From contig NZ_JAINZO010000001.1 in the NCBI RefSeq assembly GCF_020179605.1, positions 1,710,799-1,774,798 on the forward strand: DNA of 64,000 nt. Reading direction: 5' to 3'. Position numbers and translations under genes: made by a program. Origin of the DNA: Geomonas agri (GTDB taxonomy: Bacteria > Desulfobacterota > Desulfuromonadia > Geobacterales > Geobacteraceae). The notes beneath the pieces were generated by a model. The model did not search any database. It had not been told where the DNA came from and saw only the letters and a list, made by a program, of their open reading frames with translations. Positions 8,508-16,309 of this stretch are shown in pieces (positions within the stretch are counted from its first letter, which is position 1; every line of letters begins with the position of its first letter).

Positions 8508-9233
8508 TTAAACGCCGCGTATGGGACGCAGCTTCTTCATTAGCGGCAAAATCCTCGTGGCATAATAACCTGAAATGGCCAGTGCCGCCCAGCAAAAACC
8601 GAAATTTGCCCTCACAATCCGCAAAGTTTCGGTGAAACGTGGGCGATCGCTCACCCCGCCCGGGCTGGCATAGCCGATCAACTGTGGACAGAAGACAAAA
8701 TTGACCCCGTCTTTTTTCATTCTCTGATTGAAATCGAAGTCGGCGTACACCGGGTAACGGCAGTCAAATGGTGGCTCGGGGTGCAGCCGCTTGGGCACGA
8801 GGAGCGCCTGGTGGTGCAGGGTGTTGTAGAGCCTCAAGTGCCAGTCGGCTCTCGGGTGAAAGACCCGCCCCGGCCCCATCTGCACCGCACCGTAGAGAAC
8901 ATCGCCGGGGGCGTAGGCATCAAGACGCTCCGGCAGGGAGATCACCCGGTCCCCCGCGCCGAGAAAGAGGATGGAGCTCTCGGGGTCTGCAGCACGCCAC
9001 CCCTTGTTCATGGCGTCGTACGTGCCGCGATCCGGTTCGCTCACCCAGTAATGCAACCGGTCTGCGTACCTCTTGATGACCTGCAGCGTACCGTCGGTGG
9101 AGCCACCATCGATAATGAGGTAGTCTATGGCTCTGGTGCGCTTTTGCTCCAGCACGCTGAGGATGGTATCTTCGAGCTCGCTCGCGGCGTTACGCACCAC
9201 GGTCACGATGGAGATGCGCGGCTCCTTGCTCAT
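8508..9233 (-). CDS. Glycosyltransferase family 2 (WcaA-like)
   Basis: A 241-residue GT2 enzyme: ISIVTVVRNAASELEDTI (7-24), YLIIDGGSTDGT (38-49) and FLGAGDRV, where the usual DxD region reads GAGD as in several WcaA/colanic-acid-type transferases. The frame is open 249 codons further upstream, but that overlaps the next glycosyltransferase. The ATG at 9233 shares bases with the neighbour's TGA and starts the conserved fold, so I chose it. It is expected to add a sugar to the glycan exported by the downstream Wzm/Wzt pair. Confidence 0.88.
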   Translation of the reverse strand: MSKEPRISIVTVVRNAASELEDTILSVLEQKRTRAIDYLIIDGGSTDGTLQVIKRYADRLHYWVSEPDRGTYDAMNKGWRAADPESSILFLGAGDRVISLPERLDAYAPGDVLYGAVQMGPGRVFHPRADWHLRLYNTLHHQALLVPKRLHPEPPFDCRYPVYADFDFNQRMKKDGVNFVFCPQLIGYASPGGVSDRPRFTETLRIVRANFGFCWAALAISGYYATRILPLMKKLRPIRGV

Positions 9234-10186
9234 CGCTTCGCCCTGCCCAGGATGAGCCGCAGCACCATGGCAGCGTGATCGAAGCGTCCCAGCAGTATGC
9301 GCAGCAGCAGTCCCCCGACCAGCACCAGGTAGACGGTCGGCAGCGCGTAGGGATAGTAGCGCCGGGTGAACAGGATGCGGTTGCGCACGTTGTAGAAGTC
9401 GCAGGTGTAGCTCTTGCGGCGCGGGTTGCTGCTGGTGCCAATGCTGCGGCCCACCTTGTGATAGACAAGGCTCCGCGGCGCAAAGCCGAGCTCGAAGCGT
9501 CCCTTCGCCCGCTCCGCCCAGTCCGCCTCCTCGAAGTAGAGGAAGTAGTCCTCGGACATGAGCCCCACCTCCTTGAGAAAGCGTCGGGAGACCATGAGGG
9601 ACGCACCTTCCACGTAGTTCATCCACCGCTCCGCTCTGCCCCGCTCGGTGCGCCCTCCCCAGAATCGGCCGTAGTGCCAGGGAAGGCCGACGAAGCGGCA
9701 GTAATGCCCCCCACCCAGTGCCTGCACCTTGTCCCGGTCCTCGTAGTAGCGGATGGTCGAGCCGCACATGCCGATGGAGGGCTGTTCCTCCATGCGCCGC
9801 ACCAGGTGTGCAAGCGCATCGGGATCGACAACCGTGTCGTTGTTGAGCAGCCAGGCGTAGGAGAAATCGTCCCGGGAGAGGGCGTAGCGCAACGCAACAT
9901 TGTTGCCGCCGGCGAAGCCCAAATTCGCTCCGTTTCGCACCAACACAAGCCAGGGGTCCAGCCCCGCAATGCCGCCGCACTCCGCCTCGGCGGCACTGTA
10001 CTCTGCGCAGTCGATGTCGTGGTCATCAACCCAGTCACGAAGGCGATGCAGCGAATCGTCCGTCGAGCCGTTGTCACAGACTATGACGCTCAAGGGGGAG
10101 TAGCTGAGTGCGCGCAGGCTTTCCAGGCACTCCAGGGTGTCCCGCCAGCCGTTCCAGTTGACAACAACGACGTAGACCCGGTTCAC
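9230..10186 (-). CDS. Glycosyltransferase family 2, rhamnosyltransferase-like
   Basis: A GT2 enzyme of 318 residues from the chosen GTG. Landmarks are VYVVVVNWNGWRDTLECL at the N-terminus, VIVCDNGSTDDS, WLLNNDTVVDP (metal site) and EGASLMVSRRFLKEVG, a pattern shared with dTDP-rhamnosyl and galactofuranosyl transferases of the GT2 'NWNG' group. The GTG at 10186 overlaps the UbiA stop (GTGA) and has GGAG nine bases upstream; another GTG five codons earlier at 10201 would extend it slightly. The donor sugar is not decided by sequence. Confidence 0.87.
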   Translation of the reverse strand: MNRVYVVVVNWNGWRDTLECLESLRALSYSPLSVIVCDNGSTDDSLHRLRDWVDDHDIDCAEYSAAEAECGGIAGLDPWLVLVRNGANLGFAGGNNVALRYALSRDDFSYAWLLNNDTVVDPDALAHLVRRMEEQPSIGMCGSTIRYYEDRDKVQALGGGHYCRFVGLPWHYGRFWGGRTERGRAERWMNYVEGASLMVSRRFLKEVGLMSEDYFLYFEEADWAERAKGRFELGFAPRSLVYHKVGRSIGTSSNPRRKSYTCDFYNVRNRILFTRRYYPYALPTVYLVLVGGLLLRILLGRFDHAAMVLRLILGRAKR

Positions 10187-11025
10187 CAGTAGATGCTCCA
10201 CGCAACCAGGGCAACCCAGACGATGCCAACGGCGAAGAGCGTCGGATCCTTCAAAAGCGATTCGGTGGGGTCACCATTTTGCCCCGACTGCACCCGGAAC
10301 ATGTAGCGCAAGAGGCCAAAGCAGCACAGGGGAACGCTGTATATCAGGGTGTGCCTGTTGATGGTGTACATGGCATAGGTGACGAGCACTGCTCCGCCGG
10401 TCATATACATCATCCCTTCCAGGAAACCCGCCGGATAGTGGGCCAGGTTCTCCCGATGGCCGCAGGCGCCGTCACCCAGCAACCGGTGTTCACAAAGCCG
10501 CTTCCCCGTGCTGAGAAAGATCGACAGCAAAAACACACTCATAAAGAGCCAGGGGGAAATGACGATATGGAAGACTTCGCCGCCGGCCTGAAGACGTAGC
10601 AGGAAACCGGCCGAGATGCAAAAGAGATCAACCAGTGCGAAGGACTTGAGGATCATGGAATAGGACAAGGTGACCATGACATAAGCGGACAGCAGCGCGA
10701 TGAAAGCCAGGTTGACCCGGCTCCCTAACGCAAGGCCGCCGATAAAAAATGCCAGCGCAAGCAAAGCGGCGCGACTGACACTCACCTCACCGGTTGCCAG
10801 AGGTCGCTTGTTCTTGGTGGGGTGGCACGCGTCACGTGCCCGGTCCCGTATGTCGTTGACGAGGTATCCAGCGCTGGAAACGAGGCAAAATGCGGAAAAA
10901 GCAGTGATCCCCGTGGCTGTCTGTGCTGGTGACAAAATTTGACCGCCCAGAAAAGGAGGGAAGAAAAGCATCAGGTTTTTCAACCACTGAGCGGGACGCA
11001 GCAAGGTGAGATAAGCCCTCATCAC
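10183..11025 (-). CDS. UbiA-family polyprenyl-phosphate phosphoribosyltransferase (DPPR-synthase-like)
   Basis: A 280-residue integral membrane prenyltransferase with about nine helices. The first Asp-rich motif is NDIRDRARDACHPTKNKRP (about 57-75), and a later GKRLCEHR stands where UbiA proteins have the second motif. The HPTK..RP.A.G pattern and GKR are those of the mycobacterial decaprenyl-phosphate phosphoribosyltransferase subgroup (Rv3806c) rather than of quinone prenyltransferases. It would attach phosphoribose from PRPP to a polyprenyl phosphate, giving a lipid-linked pentose donor. Its stop and start overlap the neighbouring glycosyltransferase and TPR genes, tying it to the glycan pathway. 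No DprE1/E2-type epimerase is present here, so the final sugar is unclear. Confidence 0.85.
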   Translation of the reverse strand: MMRAYLTLLRPAQWLKNLMLFFPPFLGGQILSPAQTATGITAFSAFCLVSSAGYLVNDIRDRARDACHPTKNKRPLATGEVSVSRAALLALAFFIGGLALGSRVNLAFIALLSAYVMVTLSYSMILKSFALVDLFCISAGFLLRLQAGGEVFHIVISPWLFMSVFLLSIFLSTGKRLCEHRLLGDGACGHRENLAHYPAGFLEGMMYMTGGAVLVTYAMYTINRHTLIYSVPLCCFGLLRYMFRVQSGQNGDPTESLLKDPTLFAVGIVWVALVAWSIYW

Positions 11026-12731
11026 TGTCCGACCTCCAGCTTTTGCAGCATTTTCGCCGCTGCCGCACGGTAGTGCGTATCGGCAGAGGCTTCCCGCACC
11101 GCCTGGCGGAAGTAGGACATGGCCCCGGCAACATCGCCGCGCTTTTGCGCCACCTTACCGCTCTGGTAGAGGTTGAAGGGATCATGCGTCTTCAGGTACA
11201 TCAACCGGTAGGTATCGATCAGGTCGCGGTAAATTGCGTCCCTGACCGCGGCGTCGGCGGCCTGCCGGGCAAGGCTGTCATCGGCCTTGGCCAGCAGCTG
11301 CAGGAATTCCGGGCCGGCCTGCTCCTTGAGGGAAAAATTGCGGTAAAAATAGTCCCGTGCGCCCTGATAATCTCCCACATCAAGCCGCACCGACATCAGG
11401 TCTTTCTTGATGAGGTCAGCGATCGATGCCCGATGGTTCAGCCGTTCGGCCGTCTCGATTTCGCTGCGCCCCTGCTGCAGTTCTCCCTTTAATAAAAGAG
11501 CGACGCCGAGCTCGAGGTGTGCTCCTGCAAAGCCAGGGGACTTACGCACCGTGTCCCGGAAAAGAGTAAGGTTGTCCTGCCATACCAAGGTGCGCTGCAC
11601 CGTCAAAGTGCCCGCGACGACAGCGATGGCAACGACCGTGGGCAGCAACCACTGCTGCCGATTGGCCTTCTCCAGAAAAACCGAGGCCTGGCCGGCAACC
11701 CCCAGGCACATGAACGCCGAGGGAAGATAAAGGTAGCGCTCGGCAAACGGAGTCCATGCGACATGGCCCAGCGAGACCGCAAGGGCGGGGAGCAAAAAGA
11801 TGACGCAAGCTGCGGCAAGCACGGCGGCCATGCTACGCGTCTTCAGCCAGAACGGCAACAGCAGTAATGAGAGGATGGCGGGTACCAGATAGAGCACTGA
11901 GACGGTATCGATAGCAAAATTGAGGGGAAGCGGCATCAGCAGTTTTTTCAGATAGAAGCCCAGTGCCGAGGTGACGGTTTGCAAAGCCGTGAGCGCTCCA
12001 CCGCCCTGGTTGCTCAGCAAGTTGCTGGCGCTGAGAGTCGGGCTAAGCGCGGCGAAGGTAACCAGCAGTAACATGCAGCAGGCGGCAACTCCAGCCAAAA
12101 CGACAATAGCGGTCCGCCTGTACCGGGCAGGGGACGGCCAGTAGAAGGTCAGCAGCATCGCGGCCGGCAAGAAACAAATCGCGATCTCCTTGGCCAGCAC
12201 CCCCAAAACGAACAGCAGCAAGGCCGCGTAAAGAAAGGGAAGCCGGTCCGTGCTGAGGCACCGCAACAGACACCAGAGCGCGGCGAGGACAAAAACCGCA
12301 GCCAAGGGGTCGGTACGGCCGGCGATCCATGTTACAGGTTCTGCGTTGACGGGATGAACGGCGAAAAGAATGGCAGCAGCCAGCGGAAAACACGGTGCTT
12401 TGATGGACCAGGCACCTGCCAGTTGCCTACCGATCAGGAACAACAGCACGGTGCTCAGTGCATGGAACAGGATGTTTTCCAGATGCATGAATCGGGGATG
12501 CATGCTCCAGAGAAGGTTGTCCAGGTAATAGGACAGTTCTACCAGGGGCCTGTAGTAGTAACTTCCGCCGGGACGGAACAAACCTGTTAATGTCTTGCCC
12601 GCGCCGGGGTCGTAGGCTGCGATGATGCGCGGGTCGTCGACTGAACATGTACCAGCAGAGAGTGCCGGGTAATAGACACAAAGGACGACAGCCGCCAGAA
12701 GAAGTATCTGATAGCAGGGTTTGAGTTTCAT
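11022..12731 (-). CDS. TMTC-like membrane protein: GT-C (DUF1736) with C-terminal TPRs
   Basis: A 569-residue protein with about 10-12 transmembrane helices followed by a TPR region from about residue 420. The luminal-loop motif HPVNAEPVTWIAGRTDPLAA is the hallmark of bacterial and eukaryotic TMTC proteins, which belong to the GT-C superfamily and use polyprenyl-phosphate sugars. The C-terminus has repeats (AGAHLELGVALLLKGELQQG and others) that could bind an acceptor protein. The ATG at 12731 overlaps the ABC ATPase stop (ATGA); the frame runs 28 codons further upstream without support. Next to a phosphoribosyl-polyprenyl synthase, it is a candidate user of that lipid donor (inference). Confidence 0.82.
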   Translation of the reverse strand: MKLKPCYQILLLAAVVLCVYYPALSAGTCSVDDPRIIAAYDPGAGKTLTGLFRPGGSYYYRPLVELSYYLDNLLWSMHPRFMHLENILFHALSTVLLFLIGRQLAGAWSIKAPCFPLAAAILFAVHPVNAEPVTWIAGRTDPLAAVFVLAALWCLLRCLSTDRLPFLYAALLLFVLGVLAKEIAICFLPAAMLLTFYWPSPARYRRTAIVVLAGVAACCMLLLVTFAALSPTLSASNLLSNQGGGALTALQTVTSALGFYLKKLLMPLPLNFAIDTVSVLYLVPAILSLLLLPFWLKTRSMAAVLAAACVIFLLPALAVSLGHVAWTPFAERYLYLPSAFMCLGVAGQASVFLEKANRQQWLLPTVVAIAVVAGTLTVQRTLVWQDNLTLFRDTVRKSPGFAGAHLELGVALLLKGELQQGRSEIETAERLNHRASIADLIKKDLMSVRLDVGDYQGARDYFYRNFSLKEQAGPEFLQLLAKADDSLARQAADAAVRDAIYRDLIDTYRLMYLKTHDPFNLYQSGKVAQKRGDVAGAMSYFRQAVREASADTHYRAAAAKMLQKLEVGQ

Positions 12732-13606
12732 CCCGAGGTCTGCTTTGATGACACCATTTCCAGAAAAAATGCTTCCATGTCCTTCCTTTTGGGCTCCACC
12801 CGTTCGATGGAGCACCGCTGCTCTATCGACCTCTCGATGAAATCCTGCAGATCGGCTTTGGCCACAACTCGCTCCTCGGTTGTGCCGTCAGGATTGAGGA
12901 GTCGCACGGTGTACCCCTCGACTCCACGCTCGAGGATGCCGGACACAGTATCGACGGCGAGAAGGACGCCTTTGTTGATGACGCCGACCCGGTCGCACAC
13001 GGCTTCCACGTCAGCAGTGATATGTGTGCTGAAAAAGACGGTCTTGCCGCGCTCTTTGAGCTCGCGGATGATATCCTTCACCAGCGCCCGACCGATCGGG
13101 TCCAGGCCGCTCATCGGCTCGTCGAGAACATATACCGCTGGATCATGTATCAGCGTCTGGGCCAGACCCAGCCGCTGCACCATCCCCTTGCTGTAGCTAC
13201 GGATCGGGCGTTTGCGGGCCTCCAAAAGATCGAGACGCTCCAGGACTTCGCCACTTCTGGTGGAAATTTCGGCCGGGGACATTTTGAAGCTCTTGCCGAC
13301 AAAGCGCAAGTACTCTTCGCCGGTGAGAAAATCATAAAAAGAGGGATTCTCGGGGAGAAAGCCCACCTCGGAACGGGAAGATTTCTCGGTGACGTCGACC
13401 CCCATGATCCGAGCGGAGCCGGAGGTGCTGCGGATAAGGCCCAGCAAAATCTTGATCGAAGTGCTTTTGCCAGCACCGTTGGGACCGAGAAAGCCGAACA
13501 CCTCGCCCTGGTCAACCTGCAGTGACAGGGATTTCAATGCGTTGACGGTGACCTTCTTTTTCCCCTGGAATACCTTGTTTAATTCGTTGAATTCTATCGC
13601 GTGCAT
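12728..13606 (-). CDS. xapD: ABC transporter ATPase, XapD-like
   Basis: A 292-residue ATPase of the GldA/NosF/CcmA class: Walker A GPNGAGKST (41-49), signature YSKGMVQRLGLAQ, Walker B VYVLDEP and the H-loop STHI. It forms an exporter with the ABC-2 permease two genes upstream. Its place, downstream of pilA-N/pilA-C and inside a polysaccharide cluster, matches G. sulfurreducens xapD (GSU1501), whose disruption was reported to reduce extracellular polysaccharide and cytochrome anchoring. The symbol rests on this synteny from memory. The stop overlaps the TMTC-like gene by four bases. Confidence 0.75.
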   Translation of the reverse strand: MHAIEFNELNKVFQGKKKVTVNALKSLSLQVDQGEVFGFLGPNGAGKSTSIKILLGLIRSTSGSARIMGVDVTEKSSRSEVGFLPENPSFYDFLTGEEYLRFVGKSFKMSPAEISTRSGEVLERLDLLEARKRPIRSYSKGMVQRLGLAQTLIHDPAVYVLDEPMSGLDPIGRALVKDIIRELKERGKTVFFSTHITADVEAVCDRVGVINKGVLLAVDTVSGILERGVEGYTVRLLNPDGTTEERVVAKADLQDFIERSIEQRCSIERVEPKRKDMEAFFLEMVSSKQTSG

Positions 13607-13625
13607 TTCCGCCTCGGACCTCGAC

Positions 13626-14492
13626 TCATTTTTTCACACCGGAGAAAGAGAAACCGCTCGTAGAGCTGATGCTGCCATCACTTTGCAGGATGAATTTCCC
13701 GCCATACGGATCCCTGGGAAGCGCACGCAAAAAGCCCTCACGCACCAAGATCTCCAGTGATGCGGGCAGTACACCGCGCTGCTTTACAAAAGCATCGCGC
13801 GCCTTTTCCAGCTCCAGCACCCTGATGAAGGCTGACTGGCGGATAAGGAGCGACTTTTTCACGCCCTGGTCACGCGAGTTTCTCGCCATGTTGCCGAGGT
13901 AGACAATGGCCATTTCGGTACTGCCGGAACGCTGCATGTAACGACCAGCCAAATTGATAAACATGTTATTGCCGCTCAGGTCCGCCGCACGGCGGTAGTA
14001 TTTGGCGGCACGTCCATAGTCCTTCAGGAAATAGGCATAGTTGAATCCGACAAAGTAGGGAAGCTGCCAGTCCCAGTCACGATATTCCATGCCGCGCTCC
14101 AAGAACATGTTGGCAAGAGCGACCTGCCCTACGTTCCAGGTGAGAATGGCCTGGGCGAAATAGTAGCCATCCATGTTGTAGGGGTCCAGCTTCAGGCTCG
14201 CATCGATGGTGCGCGACATGGCGGGGTAATCAACCGGCATCTCCAGTTCGTTGTTTGCCTTCTCCACCAGCCCGCCGTAATACATCAGGACCTTCAGCAT
14301 CAATAAGGCCCCGACTGTTTCCCGGTGATCGGCCGACATGACCTTCATGGTGTTGACGCTCGGTACATACCCGAGTTTTTCCACGAATGGCTTGCTTCTC
14401 ATGTAATCGGCAAGAGCGAAGACGACAACCAAATAGCCCGCCAGGAGCATGGGGACAACAAGAAAAAGTTTCCGCACCGTTTTGGGCATCAT
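13626..14492 (-). CDS. Membrane-anchored TPR-like protein of the exporter operon
   Basis: A 288-residue protein with an N-terminal transmembrane anchor (about residues 8-28, LFLVVPMLLAGYLVVVFAL) and a helical, TPR-like body (YPAMSRTIDASLKLDPYNMDGY, KDYGRAAKYYRRAADLSG). The C-terminal tail LPRDPYGGKFILQSDGSI resembles the DPWG-type beta strand motif at the end of some major pseudopilins. It lies between the ABC-2 permease (ATGA overlap at 14489-14492) and the ABC ATPase (19 bases away), so it is probably an accessory part of that exporter facing the periplasm. No enzymatic motif is seen. Confidence 0.7.
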   Translation of the reverse strand: MMPKTVRKLFLVVPMLLAGYLVVVFALADYMRSKPFVEKLGYVPSVNTMKVMSADHRETVGALLMLKVLMYYGGLVEKANNELEMPVDYPAMSRTIDASLKLDPYNMDGYYFAQAILTWNVGQVALANMFLERGMEYRDWDWQLPYFVGFNYAYFLKDYGRAAKYYRRAADLSGNNMFINLAGRYMQRSGSTEMAIVYLGNMARNSRDQGVKKSLLIRQSAFIRVLELEKARDAFVKQRGVLPASLEILVREGFLRALPRDPYGGKFILQSDGSISSTSGFSFSGVKK

Positions 14493-15280
14493 TTCATCTC
14501 GCGTCGGGTGAAAATAACCGTTGCCAAGATCACCAGCAGGGTCGTGTAGATGCAGAAGTACATGACAGGAAGGGCCACGGCTTTCATCGACAGGGGAATC
14601 CCGTAAATGGCGTTGATCCTGAGGTTGAAGGCGCTGAAATTGGGCAGCAGGTAGTAGAGAAACGAGGCCGCCTGTTTAACCACTGGAGACAACGTCTTGG
14701 CCAGTGGAGAATGGACATAGTCGTAGGCCTGCTGAGAGGCGTTTCCGGCAAGAAACACGGAAATGGTGCCAAAAATGGGGAGAAAAAACGAGGTACTGAC
14801 CGTGGAAAACAAAAAGGCGTAGGCGACCAGCATGACGTATTTCAACAGATCGGCCCCAATACACAAAACCAGATTAATCCAGACGATAGGTCGATCAGCA
14901 GGATAAATTCCCGAGGCGAGCCAGATCATGCAGCACGCGACCGTGCCAAGCACGAGCGTCGCCAGGAGCAAAAACAGGGCAACCGCTACGAATTTACCCA
15001 CGAGGTAGGCACTGCGACTGAGCGGAAGACTGAGTACGCTGTAGGTATAACGCCGCTCGATATCCTTCCACAGCGAGGTAGCGCCCAGGGAGACTGACAG
15101 CAGGAGAAGAATTACAGAAAGCAGAGAAAGCGACAAGGTAATCGAGAGCTCAGTCACTTGCCGCATGGAAAGTGAGCTGACCGAAGGGATTAGCACGAAC
15201 AACAGGGCAACGACTACAATGCCGTGAAAAACCCTGTCCCGAAAGATCGCACGCAGGTTAACAGCAACTGTGTTGAGCAT
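14489..15280 (-). CDS. ABC-2 type transporter permease
   Basis: A 263-residue membrane protein with about six helices and the large loop after the first helix that is usual for ABC-2/NosY-type permeases (SLWKDIERRYTYSVLSLPLSRSAYLVGKF). It pairs with the XapD-like ATPase two genes downstream through the coupled TPR-like gene. It is first of the block after the pilA terminator at 15358-15381, in the same position as the exporter genes of the xap locus of G. sulfurreducens. The substrate is not known; polysaccharide export or assembly is the working inference. Confidence 0.82.
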   Translation of the reverse strand: MLNTVAVNLRAIFRDRVFHGIVVVALLFVLIPSVSSLSMRQVTELSITLSLSLLSVILLLLSVSLGATSLWKDIERRYTYSVLSLPLSRSAYLVGKFVAVALFLLLATLVLGTVACCMIWLASGIYPADRPIVWINLVLCIGADLLKYVMLVAYAFLFSTVSTSFFLPIFGTISVFLAGNASQQAYDYVHSPLAKTLSPVVKQAASFLYYLLPNFSAFNLRINAIYGIPLSMKAVALPVMYFCIYTTLLVILATVIFTRREMK

Positions 15281-15357
15281 ACCGCTTATCAGCGCTCCTC
15301 ATTTTAAAAAGGGATAGTGAGCCACAGGCGGACAAAAAAATCCGGTCTACGATAGAA

Positions 15358-15381
15358 AACGGGATGCCGAAGCATCCCGTT
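15358..15381 (-). terminator. Rho-independent terminator of the pilA operon
   Basis: A perfect 10-base-pair stem (AACGGGATGC / GCATCCCGTT) closes a four-base loop that reads TTCG on the minus strand, a very stable tetraloop. A short T run (TTTTCT on the minus strand) follows. It lies 31 bases after the pilA-C stop and separates the pilin genes from the ABC exporter operon. Confidence 0.85.
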
Positions 15382-15411
15382 CTCCGTGAATCCAATCGGT
15401 ACCAGTTCGGC

Positions 15412-15831
15412 TTAGTAGGCAGTCCAACCGGTGGTGATGAAGTTGGAGTTGTTCAAGAGAGTGCCGAAAACAGCCGGATCAAGGATGGTCCCGCTGGCAT
15501 TTTGCTTGAAGTAGATGGTGGTCGAATCGTTCGCGGTGCCGAATACCTTCGAGCCGTCTACATGCTTGGTGCCGATCGCGTAGCTGGAGCTCTGACCGGT
15601 ACCCTGGTTGGTGGTGTCATAGTTGACGATAGCGCTTACTTTGGAAGACAGCTTGATCAGCGGGCTTTTAGCGTCGGTAGCATTCTGCTGGGTGTTGCCG
15701 CCATAGATAGAAACGGCGGGACCGGTTACGGCATGGCTGCCGAGAACGGTGCCGGCAGTACCCTGGCCGGCGAAAGCGTATGACGAAGCGAACGAAAGCG
15801 AGAGCAGCGTTAAGGCGAGAACCTTTTTCAT
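15412..15831 (-). CDS. spc: PilA-C / Spc-like geopilin subunit
   Basis: A 139-residue secreted protein with a signal peptide (MKKVLALTLLSLSFASSYAFA, cleavage near residue 21) and a Gly/Ser/Thr/Asn-rich beta-type body ending FITTGWTAY. It follows pilA-N by 34 bases and has a strong GGAGGA site before its ATG. In G. sulfurreducens the corresponding gene (GSU1497) stabilises PilA-N, and cryo-EM showed the two proteins as heterodimers in the pilus filament. The split pilin therefore represents the N-terminal helix and the globular head of a conventional type IVa pilin made as separate polypeptides. Family assignment is by position, size and signal peptide. Confidence 0.9.
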   Translation of the reverse strand: MKKVLALTLLSLSFASSYAFAGQGTAGTVLGSHAVTGPAVSIYGGNTQQNATDAKSPLIKLSSKVSAIVNYDTTNQGTGQSSSYAIGTKHVDGSKVFGTANDSTTIYFKQNASGTILDPAVFGTLLNNSNFITTGWTAY

Positions 15832-15865
15832 TTTATCCTCCGATTAGCAGATCTGGTTATTGGTA

Positions 15866-16090
15866 TTAGTTGTATTCGTAGTATGCCGGGTAGGTCTGCA
15901 CGTCAGCATAGTACGCTTCCTGTCCGGTTTTCCAGTTCTTCAGGTCGGAGTTGGAAGCAGCGTTGAAGGCCTTCTCGCGGTAAGCGGAGAACTGCGGAAT
16001 CGCGATGGCGGCCAGGATGCCGATGATCGCGACGACGATCAAGAGCTCGATCAGGGTGAAGCCTTTGTTGCTTCTGATTTTGTTTAACAT
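15866..16090 (-). CDS. pilA: Type IV major prepilin, short geopilin PilA-N
   Basis: A 74-residue prepilin: leader MLNKIRSNKG, then mature F1 with FTLIELLIVVAIIGILAAIA, the canonical prepilin peptidase site (G-1, F+1, E+5). The mature chain is 64 residues with no globular domain. Its aromatic residues are F1, F24, Y27, F32, W43, Y50, Y51, Y57, Y60, Y61 and Y63 (11 of 64), more than the six I recall for G. sulfurreducens PilA. GGAG precedes the ATG, and a -24/-12 sigma-54 site lies at 16169-16184. It is transcribed with pilA-C. The protein forms, with PilA-C, pili involved in secretion, attachment and (debated) electron transfer. Confidence 0.96.
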   Translation of the reverse strand: MLNKIRSNKGFTLIELLIVVAIIGILAAIAIPQFSAYREKAFNAASNSDLKNWKTGQEAYYADVQTYPAYYEYN

Positions 16091-16168
16091 TTGTTTCTCC
16101 TTTTCGTTGATGGATTGCCGATTGATAGATCTGGGTAGATCATCGGTACCGCAAGACGTGCTCTAGAG

Positions 16169-16184
16169 AGCAACATGTAGGCCA
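16169..16184 (-). promoter_or_regulatory. Sigma-54 (-24/-12) promoter of pilA
   Basis: On the minus strand TGGCCT-N5-TTGCT matches the consensus TGGCAC-N5-TTGCW, with the invariant GG and GC at the correct spacing. The predicted transcript would begin near 16157, leaving a leader of about 65 bases before pilA-N. The sigma-54 activator PilR is encoded just upstream, and in G. sulfurreducens pilA is known to depend on PilR and RpoN. A TGCTCT-AG-AGAGCA palindrome (16159-16172) overlaps the -12 element. Confidence 0.75.
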
Positions 16185-16257
16185 AAACCAAGAAAAAGAG
16201 ATAAACAGAGTAAATAGAAAGACTTTGCATCAACAGCCGGATCGGATACAAAAGCCC

Positions 16258-16303
16258 AAAAACGTCACAGCGACAATTTTGGCAACCAGATGGTGACGTT
16301 TTT
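16258..16303 (-). terminator. 11-bp inverted repeat between pilR and pilA: pilR terminator or operator
   Basis: AAAAACGTCAC (16258-16268) and GTGACGTTTTT (16293-16303) form a perfect 11-base inverted repeat with a 24-base loop, seven bases past the pilR stop. Read on the minus strand the right arm ends in five T, which would suit a terminator for the pilB-to-pilR operon. The long loop and the position about 75-120 bases upstream of the sigma-54 site would equally suit an activator-binding region. Confidence 0.5.
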
Positions 16304-16309
16304 TGTCAG

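Noticed and set aside
9233-9980. Possible two-domain fusion upstream of the WcaA-like transferase
   Set aside because: The extension is out-of-frame sequence of the neighbouring glycosyltransferase and has no motif.
15860-16087. A 75-codon plus-strand frame opposite pilA-N
   Set aside because: It mirrors the pilin gene exactly and has no ribosome-binding site or homology.
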